64,000 bases of DNA from Allorhodopirellula heiligendammensis (lineage in GTDB: Bacteria; Planctomycetota; Planctomycetia; Pirellulales; Pirellulaceae). The stretch lies in NCBI RefSeq assembly GCF_007860105.1, contig NZ_SJPU01000002.1, positions 2,035,739 to 2,099,738 on the forward strand, given 5' to 3'. The notes beneath the pieces were generated by a model. That model worked only from the letters and a program-made list of their open reading frames with translations. It ran no database searches and was not told the DNA's origin. Numbering within the stretch: the first letter of the stretch is position 1; each line of letters begins with the position of its first letter. Positions 19,642 to 28,856 of the stretch are shown piece by piece. Made by a program: the position numbers and the translations under genes.

Positions 19642-21893
19642 ACAGTGACCCATCGCGATCGTTGCGAATCGACAATCGGTTTGTGTTGGGGGCTGTGATC
19701 GCGGCGCTAGCTTGGTTCGTGGGAACCACGTTCACGACGGAGTCGGCTTGCTTGTCATATGTGGTGGCTGCGGTGCTAGGAGGAATCCTCGGGGAGAAGT
19801 GGTCGCAGGTTTGGCCTCGACACCCCGTCGCTCCTCAGGACGCGAGCGGGCTCCCGCACGCGACTGGGCTCCCTAACGCGACTGCGCTCCCTAACGCGAC
19901 TGGGCTCCCGCATGGGGATATGGCCAGGCTATGGGGGGTGATGTGGCGTGCTCTGCTGCTGTTGCTCGTCATGATCGGAGCCCTCGTGCTTATTTTTCTG
20001 TGGCGGATTTCCGATCGGGTCACTGAGTCATCGAGCATGCTGTTGTTGGCAGTCGATACGATTGCGCACTATGGGATTGCACTGATATGCATTCTTTGGG
20101 CGGTATGGCCTCGCCAAGGACATGTCACCATGATGGTCATCGCGTTGGTCACGGTGTTGATGACTGTTGCCAGCGGCGGCGTCAGCAATTCACGGACAGC
20201 TCAAACTGCGGTGGGCCTAGTCACCGTGATTGGATTTGTGGTTGCTGCCCAAGTGATCGTGTCGCGGCATCGGTTTGCCTCGATCACCAGTGATGAGCGG
20301 CGATCTAATTTTCGTTCCGAGGCCTGGCCATATCTGCTGCTCACGCTGTCACTCATCCTTATTGTTGTGTCCACGTTGGTCCAGGTGACCGATAGCGTCC
20401 TGCCAAACGTTCAGGCGGAGGTTTTTGCGCAGCTCAAAGGACGGTTTGAAAACGCCGATTCGCCTGTGTCTTGGGCGGGCGGCGGATACGTGATGGGTGG
20501 TCGATTGGGGAGTGTCAGGCAACGCATCCTTGCGGATCCGACGGGCATTGCGCTGCGTGGTTATTGCGACAACATTCCTGGTTATCTACGTGGCAATGTC
20601 TACGACTCTTACACGGAGCGTCGATGGCGGTCACGTCGCCGGTGGGTCGAGAGGGACAGTAACGGAGCGATCATTGATATGCGTCGCTCGCGGCCGGTGC
20701 GGGCATTGGGCGGAGCGAGCGTGAAGCTGCAAAGGCCCAGCAACCAATCGCGATCACGTTTTTCCTTAAATGTGAATTCGGTAGCCCCGGTCAATCGTAT
20801 TTTCGCTGGCACCGTAGAAATTCATGGTCATGCCGAAAAAGGTCCCCAAGCGTTCCTGCCTGCGGCGGCGATGTGGGTGGAGGGTCAGGGGGAGACAATC
20901 GGTGTCACGCCGGATGGACTTATCAACGAGGGGTTGAACACTGCCCAGCCCTGGGTGGCGGGGGTTGCCATGTCGACCGAAACCGAAGAGTTGACTGCAG
21001 ATGCGCGTGAATTGCTGAGCTCGGTGTCACCCTCCATTCTTGATCAGGTCGCCGAAATCGCAGATGAGGTCTGTCTCGGGGCGATTTCTCCTAGCCAGAA
21101 AGCGCAGCGGATCGCGTCCTATTTCCAAGCCAATTTTTTCTACTCGTTGACCCCTACGATGCCGCCGCGAGGCATCGATCCGATCGTCCATTTCTTGGAT
21201 ACGAAACATCCGGGGCACTGCGAACTATTCGCTTCTGCGTCCACGCTGATGATGCGGACGCAAGGCATTCCGGCGCGATACGTGACCGGATATGTGATGG
21301 ATGAATTCGATCAGTCGCAGTCGGTTTATTTGGCACGTAACCGCGATGCCCACGCGTGGGTGGAATACTACGACGAGAATCAACAGCGATGGTTATCACT
21401 GGAGTCCACTCCCGGTCACGAATATCGAACACTCAATGTCGTCCATCCAGATCTCAGTGCGGACGTCGAGGCCAACTCGCCCGACGGGAAGCCGCTTGCG
21501 GCCCTGGGATGGCTGCGTGAGCAGTTGGGCAAGCTCTTATCATTGCGGGTGACCGATGCGCTCGCAGCCATCTTTCGTGTGCTGCAACTGCCAGTGCTGA
21601 TCGGACTGGTGCTTTGGTTGTGGTGGCGTAAACGAGGTGATCGTAGTGACGCCCGGGCAACGGCTCTCGTGGCGGCCCGGAGGGCGATGGATCGACGGTT
21701 GCGACGTCGGGGGTGGACTCGCCGAGCCAGTGAAACATTGCACCAATTCGCTGATCGGTTGGAGTCCGCCTCCTGCGAGCTTGGTTCGGAAAAGGAGCTT
21801 CAGCAACAGGCCGAGTTTGCTCAAGCCGCCCAGTGGTATCGCGACCATGCGATCGCGCTGTATCGGCAGGGGCCTACGGTCGCGAAAACCTGA
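19638..21893 (+). CDS. membrane transglutaminase-like protein (TgpA-type)
   Basis: This 751-residue protein has about six N-terminal membrane helices (to about residue 270) and a periplasmic transglutaminase-core domain. The catalytic Cys lies in GHCELFASASTLM (about 527), followed by RYVTGYVM. The His is in RDAHAWVEYYD (about 571), then a Trp-Leu-Ser-Leu-Glu-Ser segment where the usual Asp would sit. Another helix (about 650) leads to a cytoplasmic DUF4129-like tail. Family members are proposed to process or crosslink envelope proteins. The gene overlaps the DUF58 stop by 4 bp (ATGA), a strong sign of coupling. Residues 69-92 come from an 18-bp tandem repeat (19842-19913). Confidence 0.85.
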   Translation: MNSDPSRSLRIDNRFVLGAVIAALAWFVGTTFTTESACLSYVVAAVLGGILGEKWSQVWPRHPVAPQDASGLPHATGLPNATALPNATGLPHGDMARLWGVMWRALLLLLVMIGALVLIFLWRISDRVTESSSMLLLAVDTIAHYGIALICILWAVWPRQGHVTMMVIALVTVLMTVASGGVSNSRTAQTAVGLVTVIGFVVAAQVIVSRHRFASITSDERRSNFRSEAWPYLLLTLSLILIVVSTLVQVTDSVLPNVQAEVFAQLKGRFENADSPVSWAGGGYVMGGRLGSVRQRILADPTGIALRGYCDNIPGYLRGNVYDSYTERRWRSRRRWVERDSNGAIIDMRRSRPVRALGGASVKLQRPSNQSRSRFSLNVNSVAPVNRIFAGTVEIHGHAEKGPQAFLPAAAMWVEGQGETIGVTPDGLINEGLNTAQPWVAGVAMSTETEELTADARELLSSVSPSILDQVAEIADEVCLGAISPSQKAQRIASYFQANFFYSLTPTMPPRGIDPIVHFLDTKHPGHCELFASASTLMMRTQGIPARYVTGYVMDEFDQSQSVYLARNRDAHAWVEYYDENQQRWLSLESTPGHEYRTLNVVHPDLSADVEANSPDGKPLAALGWLREQLGKLLSLRVTDALAAIFRVLQLPVLIGLVLWLWWRKRGDRSDARATALVAARRAMDRRLRRRGWTRRASETLHQFADRLESASCELGSEKELQQQAEFAQAAQWYRDHAIALYRQGPTVAKT
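19842..19913 (+). repeat. four-copy 18-bp in-frame tandem repeat
   Basis: Four units of 18 bp (19842, 19860, 19878, 19896) encode degenerate GLPHAT / GLPNAT / ALPNAT / GLPHG hexapeptides in the transglutaminase. The core is GCGACTGGGCTCCCTAAC with base changes between copies. It falls in a loop between membrane segments. It keeps the frame, so copy number could vary without breaking the gene. Confidence 0.9.
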
Positions 21894-21914
21894 ATAGCCG
21901 CCTGGCAGGGCAGC

Positions 21915-23033
21915 ATGCGGGCGCGAACGTCGCTAGTAGTACCGGCGATCCTGGTAAACCTTTCCGATTATTGGGCCAGTGTGAACTCGGCTGGTAACGA
22001 AGTCAGGCAATTCAACACGTTGGGTGACAAACAGCTCAACCTAATGCCCTGGCGATTCCGAAACCTTTACGCAGTGACCCTTTCGAATTTGACCCATGCA
22101 GGTGCAGCGGTGCCAAAGTTCCCTACGATTCCACGGTTGTCAATTGTCGTCCCCTTTCGTGGGGACAGTGATTCTTTCGAGAGCACGCTCATTAGCGTGC
22201 TGCAGCATCTGCCGGATGCGTGCGAGGTGATCGTTCCCCATGCGGGCGACTATGACGATCCCTTCGAATTGGCTGATGAAGTTAGATTTGTCGAGACGGC
22301 AGCCAGTCTTACCAATCAGATTGGTGAGGCAGCGGCGATTGCTCGAGGACGATTTGTCCATATTCTCTCCGATGGTTACCGAGCCACCGAAGACTGGACA
22401 GAAACAGCGTATGATGCGTTTGAGCAACATGATACTGGCATGGTTGTGCCTGTCGTGCGGCGCTCGCTCGGCGATGGCATCGTGCATGCCGGTTGGACGC
22501 GTGCACGTGGGACCGCCTGTGACTTGATCGGCGCCGGTTCCGATAGGCTCGCTGGGAAACAGCTCCGCAGCGTCGAAGGCAGTTTTCTATCGGCCAGCTT
22601 TTGGCGTCGAGATCTCCTTCGCAGTTTGACCGGATCGTTCCGAGGGGACGACGTGATCGAGGCATCAATGGTCTATAGTTTGCTTTCGCGGCAATCCGGC
22701 TGGCGCTGCGTGTGTGCTCCCGAATGCACGCTGGAGGTTGCCGAAAACACTGCCGGTGACGATTATCCAAACCAGATCAGTCGCAACCATCGTCGCTTGC
22801 AAGCGATCGCAGATCACTTCGGAAACGGCGGTTGGGGAAAGAGTTTCGGACGATTGGTCGCGACGTGCTTGACGAGTGGTATTGGATCCGCAGTCGCTCG
22901 CGCCACGGCGCCGCTGGCGGCACGTTCCGTCGCCGCAAATCTGCACGACCAAGGCGTGCTCCGCAGCGACGAACAGGCTGAGACGATTCGCATCCCGGTG
23001 ACATCGCATCAGCCCCTCAGACGGGCCGCTTAA
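21915..23033 (+). CDS. glycosyltransferase family 2-like protein
   Basis: The protein has 372 residues. After about 75 residues it shows the GT-A opening RLSIVVPFRGDSDSFESTLIS (a standard GT2 start), followed by EVIVPHAGDYDDPF and FVHILSDGYRATEDW. The Asp-containing motif takes the place of the usual DxD. The protein then diverges, with a Cys/Trp-rich late region, and no acceptor-side signature is seen. I chose ATG 21915 because it is 21 nt after the transglutaminase stop with CAGGG ahead; ATG 22044 is a plausible alternative, giving a start closer to the conserved core. The sugar and acceptor are unknown. Confidence 0.6.
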   Translation: MRARTSLVVPAILVNLSDYWASVNSAGNEVRQFNTLGDKQLNLMPWRFRNLYAVTLSNLTHAGAAVPKFPTIPRLSIVVPFRGDSDSFESTLISVLQHLPDACEVIVPHAGDYDDPFELADEVRFVETAASLTNQIGEAAAIARGRFVHILSDGYRATEDWTETAYDAFEQHDTGMVVPVVRRSLGDGIVHAGWTRARGTACDLIGAGSDRLAGKQLRSVEGSFLSASFWRRDLLRSLTGSFRGDDVIEASMVYSLLSRQSGWRCVCAPECTLEVAENTAGDDYPNQISRNHRRLQAIADHFGNGGWGKSFGRLVATCLTSGIGSAVARATAPLAARSVAANLHDQGVLRSDEQAETIRIPVTSHQPLRRAA

Positions 23034-23259
23034 CGGGATGCTGCCTGAGTCGCTCGGTACCGCCACCTCTGCCGTTGAGGCTTTGTGTCCGAGCGAGTGG
23101 CCCGAGCGAGTCGGCTTGAGAAATCAGCGGCCGCTCGGCTTAACTCACTGTTGATTTACTAACCCAATGCGCCAGCGAGGCAGTCGATCCCGTCCCTCGC
23201 TTGCGTTTCTGGTTAGTGTGCGTGCGCTCGGTAGCGACAGCAACTAACTCAACAGGCTG

Positions 23260-24345
23260 TTAACGGTAACCCTGCCATGCCCAGACGAGTGTGTCAGCTA
23301 GTGTTTGCTTGAATACTTTCTGATCACAATGACGTGTGCCCCGGCTGAATACGAACCGATAGTCATAGTCCTTCGCCGCCAGCGCTGCTGCCGTGCGACG
23401 GTTGGCCATGACCCAGTTGTGATAGGTTTCTGCTGGATCTTGGTTGCGCAGATCATTTTCGGCGACATGCGTAAAAATACGCAACGGTTTCTTCTCGCTG
23501 TTTTCAATCAGCTTCTTTCCAGAGTGATATTCCCAGGCCCCCAGCGGATAGTTGGCTTCTTCAGCAGCGTCTTCGTCTTGTTGGTCGACGAATGTGCCTG
23601 AGTAGGTAATCAACCGACGAAAGAGGTCGGGGCGAAACCATCCCATGGTCAGCGCCGCGGCGCCGCCACTGCTGCATCCCATCACCGCTCGTCCATCGGG
23701 ATCATCGGTGAGGGCAATGTTGGGATAGGCCGCGCGAATTTCAGAGTTGTTGACGACCGCCGGCAAGACTTCGTCGTTGATAAACCGCGCCAAGCGATCG
23801 GACATCGTGTCGTACTCAAGCCCTCGCTCGCTACCGTAACTGTCGTCGCCACCGTTCTGAACCGCGATGGCAATGAAAGGTGGCAGGCGACGATCGGGGT
23901 GCTCAGAAATGGTCAAATTGTCGAGGGCGTTGCGAACGAGATCGAGCCGTGCGGGGCCATCGTGAATGATCAATAAGGGGGCCTTCGTTCCGTCTTGGTA
24001 TGCCGCCGGAACATACACGAACACCTTGCGAGCTGTCCGGACCGTTTTCTTTGGATCTAGCGTGGCATCGTCGCCCCGAAAAATCTTACTGTCAGCCAAT
24101 CGCATCTCAAATTCGAATGACTTGCCTTTTGGGTTCCCTTGATCTGTCAGGTCTGGATCGGTTGTGTAATCAGGGCCAATCTCAAAGTTGCCGTCACCCA
24201 GTAGATGTTGGAGTGGTGTTTGTGCAGGAGTATCCTCGCCATGGGCAGGCGCTCCCGAGAGAGTGAGTTGCAGCATGATCGACGACAGCGCAACAACTCC
24301 AGCGGAGCCAATGCGACAGGCGAGAAGATAGGTGAGTGGAGGCAT
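23260..24345 (-). CDS. exported esterase, alpha/beta hydrolase fold (enterochelin esterase-like)
   Basis: This 361-residue protein has a signal peptide near residues 10-35. The conserved blocks are VFVYVPAAYQDGTKAPLLIIHDG, then VMGCSSGGAAAL with the nucleophile Ser in GCSSG, and a late GTRHCDQKVFKQTL with a candidate His. This matches the D-family enterochelin esterases and carbohydrate esterases seen in planctomycetes. It probably removes acyl groups from polysaccharide or a similar substrate outside the cytoplasm. It is minus strand and diverges from the acetyltransferase gene. Confidence 0.8.
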   Translation of the reverse strand: MPPLTYLLACRIGSAGVVALSSIMLQLTLSGAPAHGEDTPAQTPLQHLLGDGNFEIGPDYTTDPDLTDQGNPKGKSFEFEMRLADSKIFRGDDATLDPKKTVRTARKVFVYVPAAYQDGTKAPLLIIHDGPARLDLVRNALDNLTISEHPDRRLPPFIAIAVQNGGDDSYGSERGLEYDTMSDRLARFINDEVLPAVVNNSEIRAAYPNIALTDDPDGRAVMGCSSGGAAALTMGWFRPDLFRRLITYSGTFVDQQDEDAAEEANYPLGAWEYHSGKKLIENSEKKPLRIFTHVAENDLRNQDPAETYHNWVMANRRTAAALAAKDYDYRFVFSRGTRHCDQKVFKQTLADTLVWAWQGYR

Positions 24346-24508
24346 TATTTCTTGAGTAAGGTCAGAATGGGAGGAGGGGCATGACGAGTGGCTATTCTAA
24401 CCACTCTGGTGACGTGCGGGGTGTCTGCATCCATTGTCCACCTCTAAGCGATCAGGCAACCTAGACGCGTCCTATTTTCTATCTCGCTCACGATACCTTT
24501 TTGCCTCC

Positions 24509-25006
24509 ATGAACATTCATACGCTCGTTGCTGACTACCGACGCCGAGATCACCGCGGAGCGATTTTGAGATTGCTGTGCGAGTACGCCGCCGACCCCGC
24601 GATCAATGGTCCCGGATTGTCATTCGATGTGCGGAAACGAGTCGTCGACGAACTCGCCGCGCGCGACCATGCGGTGTCGATCCTGGCGTTCGCTGAACAC
24701 GTCGACGGCGGGTCGACCGCGGTCGGATTAATCAATGGATTCGAGACGTTTTCTACGTTTTCTGCGATGCCAGTGCTCAATCTCCACGACGTGATGGTGA
24801 TGCGGGGATATCGCGGCCAGGGAATTGGTAAGCGCTTGCTCGATGCAGCGACGGATCTGGCGAGGCAACGGGGGTGTTGTAAAGTGACGCTGGAGGTTTA
24901 TCGCGGCAACCAGACCGCAGCGGGCTTGTACCGGAACAGCGGCTTCAATGATCCTGCAGGAAGTCGCGATCTCGGCGAGACGATTTTTCTTAATAAAATT
25001 CTTTAG
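24509..25006 (+). CDS. GNAT-family N-acetyltransferase
   Basis: This 165-residue protein has the GNAT core: GLINGFETFSTFSA, LNLHDVMVMRGYRGQGIGKRLLD (motif A, acetyl-CoA binding RGQGIGKRL) and ARQRGCCKVTLEVYRGNQTAAGLYRNSGF (motif B). The start is ATG 24509; the frame opening at 24434 uses TTG and adds an unlikely leader. Acceptor is unknown; motif B is typical of protein or small-molecule acetylation. A single gene, flanked by an esterase and a pectate lyase on unrelated strands or spacing. Confidence 0.9.
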   Translation: MNIHTLVADYRRRDHRGAILRLLCEYAADPAINGPGLSFDVRKRVVDELAARDHAVSILAFAEHVDGGSTAVGLINGFETFSTFSAMPVLNLHDVMVMRGYRGQGIGKRLLDAATDLARQRGCCKVTLEVYRGNQTAAGLYRNSGFNDPAGSRDLGETIFLNKIL

Positions 25007-25106
25007 GGAGATCGTGCGAGCAGCGAATCATCGGAGCGACTCGGCTACGCCAAGCAGCTAAGATGGAGACGTCCATCTCAATTGTCCGTTTACTGGAGTG
25101 TCTCCG

Positions 25107-26531
25107 ATGCAATCGTTTCGATTGTTTGCCCTGCTCATATTCGCTACAGGGTCTGTTTCAGTCGCGGACGCGGACGCGGACTTGCGCGACGATGCTCTGG
25201 CGGCGGCCAAGCAAGCTACGGCATTTTTAACTGAGCACGTCAGCTCACACGGAGGCTACGTCTGGAGCTACTCAGCGGACCTCCATCACCGCGAGGGTGA
25301 GGGAGTTGTGGATCGAAACACCGTTTGGGTTCAACCGCCAGGCACGCCCGCCGTGGGCATCGCCTTCATCAAACTATACCGAGCGACGGATGATCCTCAA
25401 TTTCTCGATGCTGCCATGGCCACTGCCGCCGCATTGCGTCACGGTCAAATGAGATCGGGCGGCTGGCAGGCAAGCGTTGAGTTTGAGGCTGACCGCAGCC
25501 GGCGCTGGGCCTACCGAATGAACCCGCTCAGTCGAAAGGCGAAAGATCAGTCGAGTTTGGATGACAACAAGTCACAGTCGGCCTTACAGTTTTTGATGCA
25601 GCTCGATGAAGCATTGGAGTTTCAAGACGAAACCATTCATGAAATGACCCTGTACGGACTCGATGGATTACTCCAACGAGGCCAGTTCACAGGCGGAGGG
25701 TTTCCGCAGGTCTGGACTGACACACGTCCTGCCGGTACGGACACGCCGCGTCGCTCTGCGAGCTATCCAGAGACGTGGGAGCGAGTCTATCCAGGGCACC
25801 AAGAATACTGGTACCGATACACACTCAATGACCACCTCGCCAGCGACGTGATGGACGTGTTGCTGTTAGCGGATCGCGTCTATCACGACTCTCGCTATCG
25901 CGATGCTGCCCGGCGTCTGGGCGATTCATTGTTGGCTGCTCAAATGCCGGCCCCACAACCCGCCTGGGCGCAGCAGTATAGCGTGCAGATGCAGCCGATC
26001 TGGGCACGCAAGTTTGAACCTCCTGCGATCACCTCGAGCGAATCGTTTAGTGTCATCGAAACCCTGATGCAGCTCTATCGCTACACCGGGATGCGCAAGT
26101 ACTTGGAACCAATTCCAGCTGCGCTCGACTATTTAAAAGCGTGTGAATTGCCCGATGGGCGTGTGGCCCGTTTCTATGAGCTGAAAACTAATCGACCGCT
26201 GTATTTCAATCGCAACTATGAACTCACGTACGATGACAGCGACATGCCAACCCATTACGGCTTTCAACTGAGCAGCAGGGTCGACCGATTGCGAACAGAA
26301 TACGAGTCGTTAGCCGCACAAGAGTGGACGAGTTCCCGCTCAGCCGCAGCGGAGCGTCAACAGCGACCGCCCAGTCGTCGAGAGACGCAGTCTGTCATCA
26401 ATGGACTCGACGCCCGCGGGGCGTGGCTAAGTGAAGTGCCGCTGCGATTCAACCGATTGCCGGGCCCCAGCATCCAGATGGACGAGACCGTCGCCAACCT
26501 CAACGTGTTGGCTCGCTACCTGGCTGACTAA
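25107..26531 (+). CDS. exported pectate lyase, PL10-type
   Basis: This 474-residue protein has an N-terminal signal (MQSFRLFALLIFATGSVSVADA). The enzyme body shows QSSLDDNKSQSALQFLMQ, FTGGGFPQVWTD, and the well conserved PQPAWAQQYSVQMQPIWARKFEPPAI, with PDGRVARFYELKTNRP later. These resemble the pectic-acid-lyase group (Pec_lyase) of planctomycetes and Verrucomicrobia. It should cleave uronate polysaccharides by beta-elimination outside the cell. ATG 25107 follows a GGAG site at 8 nt; the GTG at 25098 overlaps that site. The 3' end overlaps a small minus-strand frame (26500-26736). Confidence 0.8.
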   Translation: MQSFRLFALLIFATGSVSVADADADLRDDALAAAKQATAFLTEHVSSHGGYVWSYSADLHHREGEGVVDRNTVWVQPPGTPAVGIAFIKLYRATDDPQFLDAAMATAAALRHGQMRSGGWQASVEFEADRSRRWAYRMNPLSRKAKDQSSLDDNKSQSALQFLMQLDEALEFQDETIHEMTLYGLDGLLQRGQFTGGGFPQVWTDTRPAGTDTPRRSASYPETWERVYPGHQEYWYRYTLNDHLASDVMDVLLLADRVYHDSRYRDAARRLGDSLLAAQMPAPQPAWAQQYSVQMQPIWARKFEPPAITSSESFSVIETLMQLYRYTGMRKYLEPIPAALDYLKACELPDGRVARFYELKTNRPLYFNRNYELTYDDSDMPTHYGFQLSSRVDRLRTEYESLAAQEWTSSRSAAAERQQRPPSRRETQSVINGLDARGAWLSEVPLRFNRLPGPSIQMDETVANLNVLARYLAD

Positions 26532-26736
26532 TCGGGTTGATTTTGTCTTGGAACCCACACGCCCTGACCGTTGCGGGATCGGGACGCATTGAAGGGATGG
26601 GGAGACTTTGAAAGTGAGCGGGTTCGCGATCCGATTTTGATACCCCGCGGCAACCAATGCATAAGAGGGCGCACGCTAGCAGCAGTCGCCGCCTGCCGCG
26701 CAGCGCTGGTTTATTGGTTGTGGTCGAGTCAGTCAT
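26500..26736 (-). CDS. possible small lipoprotein
   Basis: This 78-residue protein begins MTDSTTTNKPALRGRRRLLL, with an Arg-rich n-region and a lipobox-like ALLCIGC. The mature part is short and polar and has no known family. It overlaps the 3' end of the pectate lyase by 32 bp, tail to tail. The ATG is supported (26734-26736), but no good ribosome site is seen. Codon-position bias was not tested. The next 206 bp (26737-26942) hold no gene that I see. It could be chance. Confidence 0.4.
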   Translation of the reverse strand: MTDSTTTNKPALRGRRRLLLACALLCIGCRGVSKSDREPAHFQSLPIPSMRPDPATVRACGFQDKINPISQPGSEPTR

Positions 26737-26942
26737 GCCCTAGGCACCTATAGCGCGATGCTAAGAATTTTACCTTGACTTTTATCGGTGACCGATCTCA
26801 TCGGGCGATACCGCGAAGATCAATTATGGGCACAAGCGATGCGAGGCCCAACTGATTATCGGCATTGCTGTCACATTTTGGCGGGGCAAGGTTGCCGAGG
26901 CGTACGAAGTGGACCGGCAAACTCATCAACGGGGCCCGTGGA

Positions 26943-28217
26943 CTAACCGATGGCGACGCGTGCCAGATGTCGGTATTTACGTCCAGCGGATTCGGGTGCG
27001 AAGGTTTGTTTTAGTTCTGTGCGGTGTTTTCGGAACCACGATGCGACAACAGAAACGGTATAGGGGTACTCGGAAACCGTGCGTGTATGGCGGGCAGTTA
27101 GCCGCGTGGACCACTCCTGTAATCGTGGTTTGAGGTTTCGATATGCGATTGCGTCGGTGGGGGCAGCTGCGACATCGACGATTTCGCCCCGCCGGATCAA
27201 GTACCAGATTGCTCGCCCATCGTATCCCCTTGCAGCATAGATAAAGGAGTAATGCTCACGAGCCTCTGCCAGATGCCCTAGTTTCTTTTGGGCGTAGTTG
27301 AGTGACCGGAGAGTATCGCGAGCTCGTGCGGCGAGTTCATATTGGCGGTCTCTCGCCGCATTCTCCATAATTTCTTGGGTCACTGTGAGCGGTTCATCAT
27401 TGAACCCATCGAGAAAGCTCTCGGCTTCGTTGACGCGTTGGAGATATTCCTGGCGGCTGCAGGCTGCGGCGCAGGGCCCCATGCAAGTTCCGATCTCGAG
27501 TCGCAAACAGCCCGCTCGCGGGTGCAAGTCAAACAGCGACATCTGGTCAGCATACATGAACGGGGTTTGATTACTGCAATCGCGTAAGCGGAATGTTTTA
27601 TTGAGCGCATCGACCACCCGAGCCATCCGCCCCGCCCCATAGAACGGGCCTTCCACCGCTACTAAATCCTTCGTGGGTGGCGAGCTGGCGATAAAAAACG
27701 TTTCTGCGGGTTTGCGTCCCAAGCACAAGTAGACGGGCCGCTGCCTTTGAGGCACGCCTTGGACATTGAATCGCGGAATGAAGCGGCGGATCAATTCCAG
27801 CTCACGAAGCTGGGCGGCAAAATCGCTGGGCTGGGTCTCCCACTGAATCGCCCGCGCGTGCTCAATAATCCGGCCCGCTTTCTCACCCGCTGCTGACTGG
27901 CCGAAATAGCTCAACAATCGATTCCGCAGCGAGCTACTTTTACCGACATAAATCAGTTCGCCGGTGCGGTCGAACATCCCGTAAACGCCGGGCACAGGCG
28001 GACAGAACGCTTGGACACGCTCGCGAAGCTCGCTGCGAGAATCGCCGCCAATCATGTCACTTGGGCGACCATGGGCGGCGACAGCTGAGTCGTCGGCAAC
28101 GTCGGAGACGGCGTAAGGGTCGTGTGGATTGATGCCAAATCCACTCCCAGCAGCCGGTGACGGATCGCCCGGCTGATCGAAAATGGGTCGCCGTCGGGAT
28201 ATCCTTTTCCTTGCCAT
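26943..28217 (-). CDS. GIY-YIG nuclease with UVR motif, short UvrC-like
   Basis: This 424-residue protein resembles the first half of UvrC. Conserved are the GIY-YIG motif (PGVYGMFDRTGELIYVGKSSSLRNRL), the Cys-rich linker (CLRLEIGTCMGPCAAACS) and a UVR helix (LEQ-like AARDRQYELAARARDTL). UvrC is about 600 residues and also has an RNase H endonuclease and HhH domain, both absent here. It could act in nucleotide-excision repair alone, as Cho proteins do, making the 3' incision. I chose ATG 28217 (MARKRIS); the frame opens at 28253. The tail (about 60 residues past the UVR region) is not recognised. Confidence 0.75.
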   Translation of the reverse strand: MARKRISRRRPIFDQPGDPSPAAGSGFGINPHDPYAVSDVADDSAVAAHGRPSDMIGGDSRSELRERVQAFCPPVPGVYGMFDRTGELIYVGKSSSLRNRLLSYFGQSAAGEKAGRIIEHARAIQWETQPSDFAAQLRELELIRRFIPRFNVQGVPQRQRPVYLCLGRKPAETFFIASSPPTKDLVAVEGPFYGAGRMARVVDALNKTFRLRDCSNQTPFMYADQMSLFDLHPRAGCLRLEIGTCMGPCAAACSRQEYLQRVNEAESFLDGFNDEPLTVTQEIMENAARDRQYELAARARDTLRSLNYAQKKLGHLAEAREHYSFIYAARGYDGRAIWYLIRRGEIVDVAAAPTDAIAYRNLKPRLQEWSTRLTARHTRTVSEYPYTVSVVASWFRKHRTELKQTFAPESAGRKYRHLARVAIG

Positions 28218-28412
28218 CGGCGTGAGTGCCAAATCCGTGGGGGGCCGTGCCATGCCGAAGGCCTAAATGGTCTCAGCAGGCCCTGATTATGCCGCGTCGG
28301 TGCGAAAATGCCAAGTTGAATTGAGGCGGGGGCTTCTCGTGGACGCGTTTTTTGCGTCTAATTAGCTTTCGAATCCCTCGCACTTTCCCCTCGATGAGTG
28401 TTTTCAGACGAT

Positions 28413-28856
28413 ATGACCACCGAGCCGACCGAAGAAGCCGAAACGGAAGAGATCGCCCCCGAAGTCACGCTTCAGTACAGCAAGGACGACGTCGACGAGC
28501 ATGGTTTTACCTCTGTGTGGAACGTGGCATCGGCGACCTGCGAGGGCGATCAAGCGCGCACCCGCGAAATGGCTGGCCGTATGCTGGGGTTCTTATGCAA
28601 AAAGGAATACGAGCACGTTGTCGTCAGTTCGACCGACGCGCAGTATCTGGACGAGTGGTTCGAACGCGAAAAGGCGATCCTGTACAACTGGAAAGCCGAC
28701 TCTGAAACGACCGACGCGATCACGCAGCATGCGCAGGTGCCGGCCGCCTCGATGATTAGCTTTCTCAAACGCGAGAAGTTCAAGCCGACTGCGAATTACA
28801 GTCCCCGCCGGGCCGACCGTGTGGCGTGGTTTCAAGAAAAATGGGGCGTGGGTTGA
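28413..28856 (+). CDS. conserved-looking hypothetical protein, coupled to a DUF4272 gene
   Basis: This 147-residue protein is not recognised. It is acidic at the N-terminus (MTTEPTEEAETEEIAPEV) and then globular, with conserved-looking aromatic and charged residues (EHVVVSSTDAQYLDEWF, KADSETTDAITQHAQVP). There is no signal or membrane segment, so it is probably cytoplasmic. ATG 28413 is preferred; GTG 28398 is also open. The next gene starts at 28841, inside its last codons (16-bp overlap), so both should be translated together. Confidence 0.65.
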   Translation: MTTEPTEEAETEEIAPEVTLQYSKDDVDEHGFTSVWNVASATCEGDQARTREMAGRMLGFLCKKEYEHVVVSSTDAQYLDEWFEREKAILYNWKADSETTDAITQHAQVPAASMISFLKREKFKPTANYSPRRADRVAWFQEKWGVG

